This document shows, one piece after another, positions 50,376 through 61,825 of a stretch of DNA of 64,000 nt. Origin of the DNA: Glossina fuscipes (lineage: Eukaryota; Arthropoda; Insecta; Diptera; Glossinidae); assembly GCF_014805625.2 (NCBI RefSeq), contig NW_023998431.1, positions 3,628,747 to 3,692,746 of the forward strand. The letters run 5' to 3'. Each line of letters opens with the position of its first letter. Positions within the stretch are counted from its first letter, which is position 1. The notes below the pieces were generated by a model. The model saw only the letters and a list, made by a program, of their open reading frames with translations, had not been told where the DNA came from and made no database searches. Made by a program: the position numbers and the translations under genes.

Positions 50376-51406
50376 ATGGAAGTGAACAAAAAGAGAAAAT
50401 TCGGTACATTTTACAATTTTTCTTTGACAAAGGCGAAAATGCAAGCCAGGCAGCTAAAATTGTGAATGGTGTTTATGGTTCCGATACTGTAACAGCCAAT
50501 TATGTGCAATTTTGGTTTCGCAGATTCCGTTCAGGAATTTTTGATGTTAAAGATGCATCTCGCACAGGTAGGCCGGTCGTCGAAAATGTCGATAAAATCG
50601 GAGAAATGATCGAAATTGACCGGCATGTTAGCACTCGTAAGATCGCCCAGGAGCTAAAAATCGACCATAAAACAGTTTTAAACCATTTACACAAAGCTGG
50701 ATTCAAAAAGAAGCTCGATGTTTGGGTGCCACACCAATTAACAGAAAAAAACATGATGGATCGAATTTCCATCTGCGAAGCCTTGGCCAAACGGAATGAG
50801 ATAGACCCATTTCTTAAACGGATGGTGACTGGAGATAAGAAATGGATCACATACGATAACCCTGTGCGAAAACGATCGTGGTCAAAGAGCGGTGAAGCAC
50901 CTCAAACGGCCAGAAAGGTTTTGCTATGCATTTTGTGGGACTGGAAGGGGATTATTTATTATGAGTTGCTTCCATATGGCCAAACACTAAATTCTGATCT
51001 CTACTGTCAACAACTGGACCGTTTGAAGATAGCGATTGACCAGAAACGGCCAGAATTGGCCAACAGGAGAGGTGTCGTGTTCCAACAGGACAACGCTAGG
51101 CCACACACATCTACAGTGACCCGCCAGAAACTTCGGGAGCTTGGTTGGGAAGTTTTAACGCATCCGCCATACAGTCCGGACTTGGCACCAAGCGATTATC
51201 ATCTTTTTCTTGCTTTGCAAAATTTCTTTAATGATAAAAAATTGGAATCTAGGGAGGATTGTGAAAATCGACTACTAGAGTTTTTTGCAAATAGAGACCA
51301 GGACTTCTATGAGAGAGGAATTTTGAAGTTACCTTTAAAATGGCAACAAATCATACAACAAAACGGTGCATATTTGACCCAAATCGGACAATCCGAAGCA
51401 TGTTAA
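50376..51406 (+). pseudogene. Mariner DD34D transposase, start codon out of frame
   Basis: The frame is open from before 50336 to the TAA at 51404-51406 (about 350 codons) and follows the whole family: GENASQAAKIVNGVYG and TVTANYVQFWFRRFRSGIFD (first helix-turn-helix), SRTGRPVV, STRKIAQELKIDHKTVLNHL (second), WVPHQLTEKN, catalytic blocks TGDKKWITYDN, FQQDNARPH and YSPDLAPSDYHLF (34 residues between the last two catalytic Asp), and C-terminal WQQIIQQNGAYL. The natural ATG at 50376-50378 is in another frame, which a one-base deletion just after it would explain. There is no other in-frame ATG before MMDRISIC. TGDEKW has become TGDKKW, and about six residues (AKPGLT-type) seem missing before ARKVLL. 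It is probably inactive, though recently so. Confidence 0.93.
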
Positions 51407-51428
51407 ATAAAGTCCTGAACTTCGTATG

Positions 51429-51459
51429 AAAATAATGGATTTCGTTTTCCCCAACCTAA
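51429..51459 (-). repeat. Right terminal inverted repeat of mariner
   Basis: Ends CCAACCTAA immediately before the TA target base pair at 51460. It is the inverse of the left repeat. Confidence 0.93.
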
Positions 51460-52149
51460 TATATTAGCGCTATTCCGCCATTTCTTTGTTTATGGCTCTT
51501 TTACCAAGAACATTGGTAGAAGCAGCCGATCCGGGCGTTACTGCCATCAACCTGTTACTGCCATGAACTGTCATTCCTCAATGTTGCCAATTTTTAATAT
51601 TAAGCGTAAATTTTTCGCATTTGCCTTATTTTGGTATTTAATAGTCGTACTTTCGTCGCACTCTACATAGGATACGACAAAACGATAATAAAAGTCATAC
51701 GGAGTTTACATTTTTAACTTGGCTTCACTTTGAAAAAACACATTAACAAAAACAAAGGCTCTTCATAAAGTAACAACTTGTCGTCATTCACACAGCTGTA
51801 CAGAGTTGCCTCAATTCTATTTCGAAAAGCATGTCTAGTCCGAATTTCATACACTGTGCGACAGTGAAATGGAGCTGAAATAACAGAATCGTTAAATTAC
51901 TATATCGTACAGTAAAGTTAATCAAGAAAAATATCGCAATTTTAGTGGAATTACGTTGAAAGTCATGAGTTTACTTGCTTCCTTTGGGTCAACGGGTCGA
52001 CGCAATTGGGCATTTATATTCATAATAAATGCAATATAAATGACAACTTTTCGTGGGAAGGGGTCACAATAGAAATCTAGGTTGTTCAAATTTTATATAG
52101 GTAAATTTTTATTGTTTTTAGTACAGAAAATTTTACAATTCATTTCAAT

Positions 52150-52320
52150 AGGTTTTGGGCCTGGGCTAAAACATGTGTGTGCACAAAATTTCTTTAAATT
52201 GCGACCTATAGGTTAAACACAATGATCAGAAGAATAGGTGCTAAAACCAGCTTTTAACAATTCACAAATTAATTGTGAATCGATCAGTATAGTAAGGGTG
52301 GCGGTAGCTGCGATGTGCTT
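52150..52320 (-). mobile_element. HINE-like family 1, 5' fragment
   Basis: Weak but ordered matches: GGTTTTGGGCCTGGGCTAAA, ATTGCGACCTATAGGTTAAA, GTGAATCGATCAGTATAGTA. Terminal palindrome absent. Confidence 0.5.
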
Positions 52321-52524
52321 ATTGCAAACAATGCCCAAGAAAGCGAAAAGACCGTACAAGATCGCTTTATATGGAAATAACCGAAGTACTTGAAAGCAAA
52401 ATTTGCTTGTGCCTTAAGCGGTGAATAATTTTATATATACTTAAACTTTTTTCAATATGAATACTTTATTTAATATTATAATAAATTAATATTTTATTTG
52501 TCCTGAAATTATTTAATGAATTGA

Positions 52525-52752
52525 ATGAACAAAATCCCAAGCTTATTAATATTTAATTATATTTTAATAAACATAAAACATCCTTTAACAATAGGATTAA
52601 CATTATTAATTCAAACAACATTAATTTGCTCAGCAACAGGATTATTATCAATACCTTTTTGTCTTTCATATATTTTATTTTTGGTACGTTTAGGAGGAAT
52701 GCTTGTTGTATTTATTTACGCAACGTCTGTAGCTTCTGACAAATATATCTAA
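52525..52752 (+). pseudogene. ND6: NUMT: fragment of mitochondrial ND6
   Basis: The frame encodes KHPLTIGLTLLIQTTLIC then SATGLLSIPFCLSYILF and RLGGMLVVFIYATSVAS. Insect mitochondrial ND6 reads closely similar: HPLxxGLTLLIQTxxxC, then FWxSYILFLxFLGGMLVLFIYVTSLASN. ND6 is a membrane subunit of respiratory complex I encoded in mtDNA. Here only about 70 of roughly 170 residues remain and no other mitochondrial genes flank it, so it is a nuclear insertion. The expected Trp before SYILF is Cys. There is an ATG start and a TAA stop and no internal stop in the nuclear code, but function is unlikely. Confidence 0.88.
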
Positions 52753-55700
52753 ACTGAATGCATAAGATTGTAGGACCAAATGAAACACTTTTGAATGACT
52801 TCTAACTACTAAGTGGAATCATTTGACGAAATTAATGAAAGTCATGCTTGGGGTAAAAAATTTTTATGCATTCATCCATGTCTATAACTGGATAATAAAA
52901 TAAAGATGACATATGTGCATTAACTTTGCTGACAACGTTTTAATGAGAAATGAAATATCTGTCAAACATACTATACATAAGTACAAAGCTTTGCAGGCAG
53001 CTGTGGTCAAATTGTGCCCGTTAAGAGATGGTGAAAGAACTATGGTCTATGTATATATGTATATTTACATAAGAAAAATGTAATTAGGTAGCAGATGGCG
53101 CGAGTTATTTTTTAAAGTAGAAGAATCGTTTCTAACAGGGTTAACGAAGAAGGCTAATCGTATCTTCGCCCTCTGCATAATTGTGCATCCCTTCCCTTCA
53201 AATCAAACGTTTATAACAAAACGCAGCTATTCGTTAAAATTCTTCGCAGGAATATTTCATGCCCATGAGAGATTTTGAAATTAAAATTGAGATAGTTTGT
53301 CGTTTAATGCTGACAAGCTTAGAAATGTTTAAAATGACAAGATAACAAGAAAGTCCCGCAATTGTAAACACTGATTATTCAAACATTAACTAAGTGGTCT
53401 GTATTAGGTAGTTTATAAAAATATTCAGTTCACTCGATTATCGTAGGTCAGTAGGTCCGAAATGTCATGATTTCGAATTAATAGAAGCAAACGAGCGCTT
53501 AAGATCAAACAATATAAACATTCGACATGACGTGTCCAATAATCTAATATCTTGTGTATGATAATGCACTCTGAAACGCTTATTAGTGGAACTAAAATGT
53601 TGCCATAATGTAACTAAAAAAAAATGTCGTTTATGACATACAGCAACAGCTATGCACCGCATACGTATCTACTATTACGTAGTATAGTGAGGCATTTAAG
53701 TATTTAATTTTTATACGGCACACTGTTGAAGTAGATAGAAGCAGACTTATGCATATAAAAAAGATATATTTGTAAGTCATTGCATTACATCACAAGCAGC
53801 GGGAATGAATACTAAGAAGGAACACGGGATGCGATATTTTTTTTGTTTTTTTTAGACTGTAGTTTACGGTTCCATGGTCAATTTTGAAATTGATTTAAAC
53901 GCATAAAGACATTGTCTAAAGGCCAACTGCTAGCTGCATATGTGAACAGCTAGACTGTGCTGCTTTCAAAATTGGCAGCTAAAGATCCAGTTGAAAAGCC
54001 AAGGATATCTTTAAACTTTTGCAAAAAAAAAAAAAAAAAAAATGTGAGAACAACTTATCAATGCATACAAAAAAAGAAAACAAAAAAACGAAATAATAAT
54101 GAAAATGCGCACAAGCACAGATGCATCAGTCATTATATAAAGTAATACGTGAGCAGTTTTTCTTTATACACATATTTAAAACAGTCAAGACACTATATTC
54201 ATATCTATAAGCTATAGCGCATAAGTATTGGTGTGTTTTGGTGTATATTTACTATTTTTAGTTTAGAATTTTCCTCTTCAATTTGTAACAATAACCTTCA
54301 TCTCTTTGCTTTTTTGCGAATTTAAGTCACGTTTTATTTGGAATTGTCAATAAAACAATTACGTGCATGCACGCATGCAAGCAAATGTACTTCTTCCTCC
54401 TGCCCTACAAATCTTCGCTTCTGGAATTTTTCTATTCCTTTCGTTTGGCTTTCCAGTTTAGCTATTTCGAATGATCGTTGCGACTATTAATGCACGCACG
54501 CCTAGTTAGTTCGTACTTCAATTGCTGAGTATAACTTTCTAATATACTTACGTATACTTTGAAAATTCATTTCGACTGTGGTGATCTTCATCCATAAGAT
54601 AAACTTTCAGTTCTTAGGCGAAATTGCGACTTATATATAGAACAACAGAGCAAGTTACTCATACCTGCTTGAAGGGCGAGATATACACAAAATACACAAT
54701 CGTTTACATTACGTTAATATGGCAGAGAGGTTTTACTAACTTTTAAAAGTTTAAATTAAATTGTCAAGACTTTTAAGATCGTAATTTAAGTGAAGTAATA
54801 ATGATCAGTTCTTTTTCGCAGTTATTCACAAGTCAATGAATACACAAGTCAACGTTATTACCTTCGAAAGTTAAACCCCCACGGAATTGTAAAAGGAAGA
54901 AGAAAACTTAAAGGTGACCGCACTGCATTTCCAACCGAGTAGAGGAGGAATAGACAACAGTACAATTCTAAAATGATTCGGTTATTCATTCAAAACGAGT
55001 ATACTGTGTCTACAGTTGCTCTTTCAATCCGCTACAAATAATACCTACAGAAAACTTGTCCTGTTCACTTTTTGTTAAATGAATAGCACAACGCGCCTCG
55101 AACCGTAAAATAATAACACGATAACGATTTCTGGAACAGTATAATGTAACGCTTTTCTTATATTTACAACCAAGATCTGATAACGGTACGCCATATGCTT
55201 AGCTATGCGCTTCGCTCGGTCTAATGGGATCAGCATGTTTGCGATATTACCTTGTCACATACATGCATGTGTATATGTACGCTATATAATTTTATTGATT
55301 AATCTTCACCATCACGTTCACTGTTTGAAAACTTACAAATCTGACAGGCATTTTGGATCCAAACAGTTCTAAATGTCTTAAGAAAAAATTGACCTTATAA
55401 AAGTTGTAACTTCAAATTTGAAAACCGTGTTTGTCTGCTAAAAAAACGACATGGCTTATCAATAAGAAGTGCAATTAGGAACACAGAACTAAAAGTGACC
55501 CAAAATAAAAAAAATAAAAAATTTAGAACTAGACAAAAGCAAATCTCTAGGAACCTGACAATGTCTCTTGTTACGAGACGTCGATAAGGTAATCTCTCAA
55601 ACCACGTACTGTGCCTCCATCATTAGCAGTAGGGTATCAATAGCGCATTTACTGGGTAGAAAGTTTAGCTCTAGTAATTTCTAATTACAGGTAAAACAGA

Positions 55701-56959
55701 AGACATCGTTTAGAGCATGAAATTGAAGAGACGCCTTGAGTTGAAACGACTCTAAAAAAACAAGAGGTTTTGACATTAAATATGGTTATTAAATATGAAG
55801 GTATCGGGAAAGCCTGTAAATAATTTGCAATTACTGCCACTTAAAAACTGTATATAATATTTATTTATATAAATTATAACATCTTGATGATCGTGGTTTT
55901 ATTCCTTAGTTTTTTTGCCAAAGGTATTATTTAGAGTTCATTCTTTAGTAATCGGAAAACGTGCTCCTCATTTGCGAGTAAAACTTTTTCTGGTCACCTT
56001 TACAACGTCCGTTTTTCTCTTCTTTTTACTCGCCAAAACGCATTAGCTGACAGGGATACCAACGCTATATATTACTGTTTTCGGATTCTTACTGCAATCG
56101 TATTGCTGATAGTAAACTTTTTGCTGTCAACATTCAATAAGGTGTAAACTTATTTACGCTAAATTTTTATAATTAATTAATCGGAAACTTTTGAAGATAA
56201 AAAAGAATGGGGATTAAATACAATAAGAGAGTTAAATAATCGTACGGAGATTTCAACTGTTAAGTTTGCATCACAGTAAGTTTGTCACTAAGCCAATGAA
56301 CGAGCATAACGAATTTTATCCGAGTTCTGACAGTTTCGCGCTTTTCATTTACTTTAAATTTTTGTTTTAAAAAATTCCTCATTTATTAATCGCGCTATAA
56401 ATAATGGTTACGTCTAAAAATATAGTTTATATGTAAAAGAAAAATCGGGAATTGTTAAAAGAATTGAGTGAATTTTTAACACATTCGCTGCCAAGCGATT
56501 TTTTAAAAGAATCTACGTCAGACCACGCGCTTTCCGGTACCGCGCCATCTGACAATGCGGGTTTAAAACAGGTATTGTGTCAAAGTTTACTTATCGTAGT
56601 AAAAGATTATTGGTTGTAAAAAAAAAATTCCTAGGTATGACCATAGATTATCTATTTTGGAAAATTATATCAGTTTTTGTCTGCGTGTCTTGTGATATTT
56701 ACGAAGATCCTTTGTAAGTAGTAAATTAAGGGAATTCGGATGAAGCGGCCTGATGACGACTTTTTCCGTCACCCGAGTCTTAGTAGCGTGACAATCACCA
56801 TGTAAAGCGTTACAGACTGTAGTGTCCCATATGATATATAATAAGTTTATATATGTTTACATTCTTACTATATAGTAGACCGTGGCCACTCTTTCACAAT
56901 TAGCATAAATTTACGGGTTTTTGTTATAGATCAGAATATCGTACTTTTTATACTCCCGT

Positions 56960-57070
56960 AATAGTAGTCGAGTAGGTAAGAAGCGCGACTAACAAGTCAG
57001 TATTCGCGGGTTCATATTTCAGTGCGGTAGACTTTGGTTTGGTTGTAGTTACTATAGCGAGTGTTCAGTC
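56960..57070 (+). mobile_element. tRNA-derived SINE, copy 1
   Basis: A-box-like TAGTCGAGTAGG and B-box-like GCGGGTTCATATTTC are 30-40 bases apart, followed by AGTGCGGTAGACTTTGG. The arrangement and the words GACTAAC and GTGCGG match a second copy at 63645-63815 on the minus strand. Internal pol III promoters like these typify SINEs. It is not a functional tRNA because the cloverleaf arms do not pair convincingly. Confidence 0.7.
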
Positions 57071-57809
57071 GAAAAAGACGTAACAGTTACCGATTGGGCA
57101 CACAGATTCACTAGGCTACGGCCACTTTCCTATATCTTTTCCTTTGTTTAGCTCTTCTTGTTTCCGGCCGTTGCCGTGTTACGCGAAGAGGGGGCAAACC
57201 ATGAGAGTGGTTAGTCATATCAATGTCTACAGCCAAACTGCGAAGCCATCAAAATCACTTAACTGAAGAAAGTTTCCCTACTATTAGGCAAATTTTAGCG
57301 ACAATCGTTGCTCTTGCAAAATTTGTATGAAGTTTTTATTCAATTACCGGTGAGAATTTGCAAAGTAACGCAACACATAGTCTATAGGTTGGTATGTACT
57401 AAAAATCTTTGTTTTATTTATAGAAAAATGGAAATTGTAAGGAAAAAGAAAAGTTAGCATATTTCTCTAAGACGATTATTGTCAGTTTTACCATTCACTT
57501 GAACTTTGATACCAAATAAAAGAGTAAGTAATATAATAAGGATCAAACTGCGGAATAAAACTCTCGCACCCTTCTTAACAGATGACGTTTGGCTCATATA
57601 TATCAGCATATTCACGATAATATATTCAAACTAAAGTCTCTTGACTACCAAGACTACTCGTGCTAACGTCGTTGTTAGGCCTTTCTATTCTTTATTCACA
57701 TAGGCTTTCGTAATTGTTGTATTACATTCTTGCTTAGTATACACATTCGACCAAAGATTACGTTTTAATTTGCATATTGAGTTCTCTTTCAGTAAAGGTA
57801 GATCCGCGC

Positions 57810-58680
57810 TAGATTTTATTTAGAGGTGGTCGAAAGAGCTGAAGCATCCTTACTTTACAAAAAAAACCTATATGCGTACTTAGTTAGACCGATACTTGAG
57901 TATGACTCTGTTGTATGGTTTCCTTCGTATAGATGTTATGTGATTCAATTTGGATCGGAATTCCCTTGTCTCTGTACCTCCTTATGGATATAGGTTGCTT
58001 CCTCTCATCCATACCGTCACTTGAGAAACGTAAATTTATTCTTGGTGTTTCCGTCTTAATTAATATAGCTAATGGTACTACCGATTCGCCCACATTACTT
58101 GGTGAGATAAGCTTTAATGTCCCTAATCGCTTCATTAGGCATTTTATTTTCATTAAAATTAGTCAATGTAATATAATTATGGGCTGTTTAACTCGTTCAG
58201 AGTTGTTTGCAGACACCGAAATGATGTTTATCACTAATCTCAATATCTGACTCTTTAAAGTCTATCAATATAGCTATGCTTAACACGCGCGATTTGCCTA
58301 TGTCGTATTTAAGCTGATTGGCAATCTTGACATGTTCCTGTGGTTAGAAAATTCATTCAATTCAGTGTTGGTTAGTGTTATCGACTTTTACATGTTTGCA
58401 ATGGCTTGGGGGTCCACTTGCAACGCGGATCTGTACTGATTGTGGATGTGTCTCTCTGCTAGTTGTGTACATGCTTTTTTCGTTCTTATTTATTTATGCA
58501 TGAATTATTATTTAATTTTTTTTTTCTTCATCTCTCCTTATATACTTTATACTGGTTTTTAGTAATAATTTGTATAAGATTTGCTCCTGAGAGGCAATTG
58601 AACTCGGCTGTTAATTGATTGTAATTGAGTTTGATATGTAAATAAACAAATAAGTAAATGAATAAAATAAAAAATAATCA
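57810..58680 (+). mobile_element. Jockey-like LINE 3' end
   Basis: The plus strand gives LVRPILEYDSVVWFPS near 57880, followed after shifts by SSIPSLEKRKFILGVSVLIN and GTTDSPTLLGEISFNVPNRF (57990-58130). This is the C-terminal part after reverse transcriptase in jockey-type LINEs. A 3' untranslated part with TTTTTAGTAATAATTTGTAT and GTAATTGAGTTTGATATG ends in AAATAAACAAATAAGTAAAT-type tail near 58680. It is truncated at the 5' side and frameshifted, and comes from a related but separate insertion to that at 24460. Confidence 0.8.
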
Positions 58681-58784
58681 GATGAGGATAGATTTATAAA
58701 GTAAATATGAAATGAACCAAAAAAATGTTCGGCCAAATGTTCTCTTCAAATAAAAGAAAGGACAATATATACTCTATAACACAG

Positions 58785-59045
58785 GATGGGAGTGGTTAAT
58801 TTTTTTATTTCTTTATATAGATACTGCAGGAATTTATGAGTAACAAGCAAAAGACATAGAAAATTATCATTCCGTCAGTGTACGCTATATGCTGGGTGCG
58901 ACCTTTGACCTTTGGGTTAACCTTTTTTCATTACTAAGCTGCGAGCAAGAACTTCCGAATTTGAAACAGATATATTAATGTTTGCCATTGGCAAACGCAC
59001 AGACGAGCAGATGTACGAGCAGATTCATTCAGAATTTGAGAATGT
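58785..59045 (-). mobile_element. HINE-like family 2 fragment
   Basis: Short and divergent. GGAATTTATGAGTAACAAGC, AAGCTGCGAGCAAGAACTTC and GGCAAACGCACAGACGAGCA correspond in order to the middle and far part of the copy at 15560-16315. It lies about 160 bases before the next exon. Confidence 0.5.
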
Positions 59046-59202
59046 ATATATTTTATACGATCTCAGAAGTTTGTTCACCCTTTACTCCAAATGTTTTCAG
59101 AAAATATTCGTAAAGCAGACAAAGTTATTCAACGAGAAATTATTTACTGTTTTATTACATTATTATTATTTTATTGATTAATAAATCTTTCTTTCGTTTC
59201 AG

Positions 59203-59399
59203 ATTTGCTTATTGAAATGTTGGGTGTATTGGCGAGTTATAGCATTACAGTTAAGGAACTAAAATTACTATTCGGCACTATGAAGGCAGTTAACGGTAAA
59301 TGGCCACGACATTCGGCCAAATTATTGAATGTGCTGCGACAAATGCCGCACCGTAATGGTCCCGACGTATTTTTTAGTTTTCCAGGACGAAAAGGATCC
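59203..59399 (+). CDS. rg: rugose/neurobeachin internal exon (65 codons plus 2 bases)
   Basis: With the G from the previous exon it encodes [60 protein letters not shown] and PGRKGS. Vertebrate neurobeachin has [20 protein letters not shown] and LLxVLNQMPQRHGPDTFFNF in this place. In the family this segment leads into the ConA-like domain that begins near KWPYxNGFTxxTWFR, whose exon is not in the window. The acceptor is CTTTCGTTTCAG at 59202 and the donor GTAAGT at 59400. The exon leaves in phase 0. No stop or shift occurs. Confidence 0.95.
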
Positions 59400-61529
59400 G
59401 TAAGTAAAAGGCGTTACATTTATATATATATATATATATTCCGATTCGTTATACATAAATTTCTAATTTCTTATCGTTTTCATACCATAAGAATTTTTGT
59501 TGATGGACTGATTGCATGTTGTCGAACTAAAGCGATTGCACAACAATGTTAGCTAAAATTCTGTCGAAAAAGAATCGAGGAAGTATCGTTAAAGCGTTAC
59601 TTGTTCATTTTAGCGAATAGCTTCACATAATTAATCCATTATATTTACATAATAGTCGATGTGAACCATTTGGCCCATTATAAGAAATTCAGATTGCGCT
59701 GCAGCACAATAGCCGATCAAAATCTAACAATCGCGGAGGCAAACCCCACGCGGATGGAGATTTCTCAGACATTGATAACTCCGCAAAGTTTGATCAAAGT
59801 GAAAAAAGTAGTTAGCTCAGCTGTTAGCTGTTAGTTTTGTATTCTTTACAAAAATTGGCAAGTTTTTCCAAAATATTTGGGAAGTTTAAACTTTTTTCTA
59901 CGCCATGGTTCGAAACCAAACTATTAGATTGTTATCACTGTAAAAAACAAAGGTTTTATAATATAACAATTGAAACAAATTGCATTTATGAAGGACCATG
60001 TAAGAATTCTCAGATTTTAATTGTATGCAAGCTTGTTTAGTCGACATTAGTTTGTTGCATGTGATGCAGGACTGTCTCGTATTTCTTAATTTCTACCTCT
60101 CACGTAACACCTCTCATGTAACACTTTCCTTTTTGTTTAATTCGATCACTAGCATCTCGCTCTGATTTCTCATCTACGGCGAACTCCTCACTAGTATTTC
60201 TACCTACTCTTTACCGTTGGATTATTCAATACGCGTCCTAAGTTATATAGATATTGAATATAGATATTATGAAAATTTTAAAGTTTTTCGAAAGTTGCTC
60301 CAATGGCTTAGCTGTTACGAATGTGTTTATATAGCGGATTGTGCTCACATGTGCAGTCGATCTTTTTCGATCTTTGAACTAAATCCAAAAATGTATTAAT
60401 TTCGTCAAGTAAAAAAAAAATCAAACATCAATGGGTCGTCAATTATACCTGGAAACTAAAATATGTACAAGAAATTTGAAGATTAATATGTAAACATGCT
60501 TTTCCATTATCTTTAAAGTCACCTCAATGATTTCTAAAACATTATATGCTTTGAAAGTATTGTTTAAAACATGAACTCAGCAAAATGTCAAATTAACAGC
60601 TTCGATATATCGAATGTTGAATAGGAAACGAGAAATTAACTTTTCCTTTCTCCGTGTTTTTTTATAAAGAGTTATTACAAAATACAATTACAAAATGCCT
60701 CTATACAAAATTTTATGCTTTCTGCCTGCATTCGAAAACATGAACTTTCAGTTTCACTTTTCAAATATGTACTGCGTTTCAAACATTGCTGTAATAACCA
60801 CAACGTATTACATTAGGGTGTACTTTGCCATTTGAGGCATAATCAACAAAGCTCCTTATACTTTCGAAAGCTTTGGTAACAGTGGGCGAATCGCCTGCAG
60901 CCAGATATCACGTTCAGTTATGCAAAGTTTTCACTCGTACCTTATCGTCCAGCATTGACAGCATTTACTAATAAACACTGCAATGACTGCTAGGGCAAGG
61001 AATTTCATTTCACATAACAATTTCAATATAAATGTTTTCAGTTGGGTGTAGTTCAGAAAGCGAAAGCACAAATAGAAATTTCTCAATTTGCTTTTCACTT
61101 CCTTTGTCCTATAACACTGAATTCATAATATTGAGTTTCTTAAAACTCTTGACTACGTAGTAAAACCGCAAAAACTATTTAAACATAATCTCAAAGAAAA
61201 TTGAAAATTCGTTTTTAATATGTCTTAGAAATAGAAAAAAGAGAAATATTTTTTTCAATAGGATTCCAATGAAAATTCTGTGGCCAAAACTACTGCAAGA
61301 TAATTAGTTCCACAGTATTTTCCTATAAATTGCAATAAAGTTAAAGCTGCTTTTGTACGGTGTTTTTGCGCCCTTTATTTGTGCGATCGGTTTCGTGCAA
61401 CTTTTTCATTACGGTCTATGAATACGTGCAGGGTTATGGGGAGAGAAAGAGAAGAAGAATATACGCATTTCAGATTACGACACCTTGTATTGAACTCTGT
61501 GCATTTTGAAAATATCTCCACGTTTAAAA

Positions 61530-61825
61530 TGAATCGATTTAATCTTGTCTGCCCGCCTGTCCGTCTTGTTTTCTTGTGTTCAACCTACCAGTCGCAATTT
61601 TTGAAATATTTGGAGGATATTTCTTGCGCTGACGTGTTTTGGCCCTGACGTGTATTGGCCCAAGGACGGATGCTAATAAACATAGCTGGGATGAGATCAC
61701 CTTTTTGACCGTTTCCTGTATACCGCCTTATTTCGTAATTATGGTGACATGAGTAACTATAGTGCTATGCAGAGTATTTAATGTGGGGTCGTGAGCACGT
61801 GTATGCTTTTTACTTGTTTTTAGAT
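61530..61825 (+). mobile_element. HINE-like family 1, shortened copy
   Basis: Landmarks are AATCGATTTAATCTTGTCTG, CCGCCTGTCCGTCTTG, CAGTCGCAATTTTTGAAATA, GCAGAGTATTTAATG, a degraded GTCG...CACG hairpin and TTTTTACTTGTTTTTAG at the 3' end. Confidence 0.68.

Larger units (their letters stand above)
50191..51459 (+). mobile_element. Nearly intact mariner element, 1,269 bp
   Basis: Terminal inverted repeats of about 31 bp match at 29 positions: the left begins TTAGTTTGAGGAAAACG, the right (inverted) TTAGGTTGGGGAAAACG, both continuing AAATCCATTATTTT. TA dinucleotides at 50189-50190 and 51460-51461 are the target duplication. The single transposase frame fills most of the element. The length is typical of mariner (about 1.3 kb). 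This is the youngest-looking DNA transposon in the window. Confidence 0.96.
39607..59202 (+). other. rg: rg intron, 19,596 bp
   Basis: Runs from the GTAAGT donor at 39607 to the CTTTCGTTTCAG acceptor at 59202. It holds the youngest insertions in the window: the mariner at 50191, the R1-clade LINE at 46954 and the NUMT at 52525. About 43360-44650, 45240-46910, 49210-50190, 51470-52140 and 52760-56950 show nothing I can identify apart from AT-rich sequence. Confidence 0.9.
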
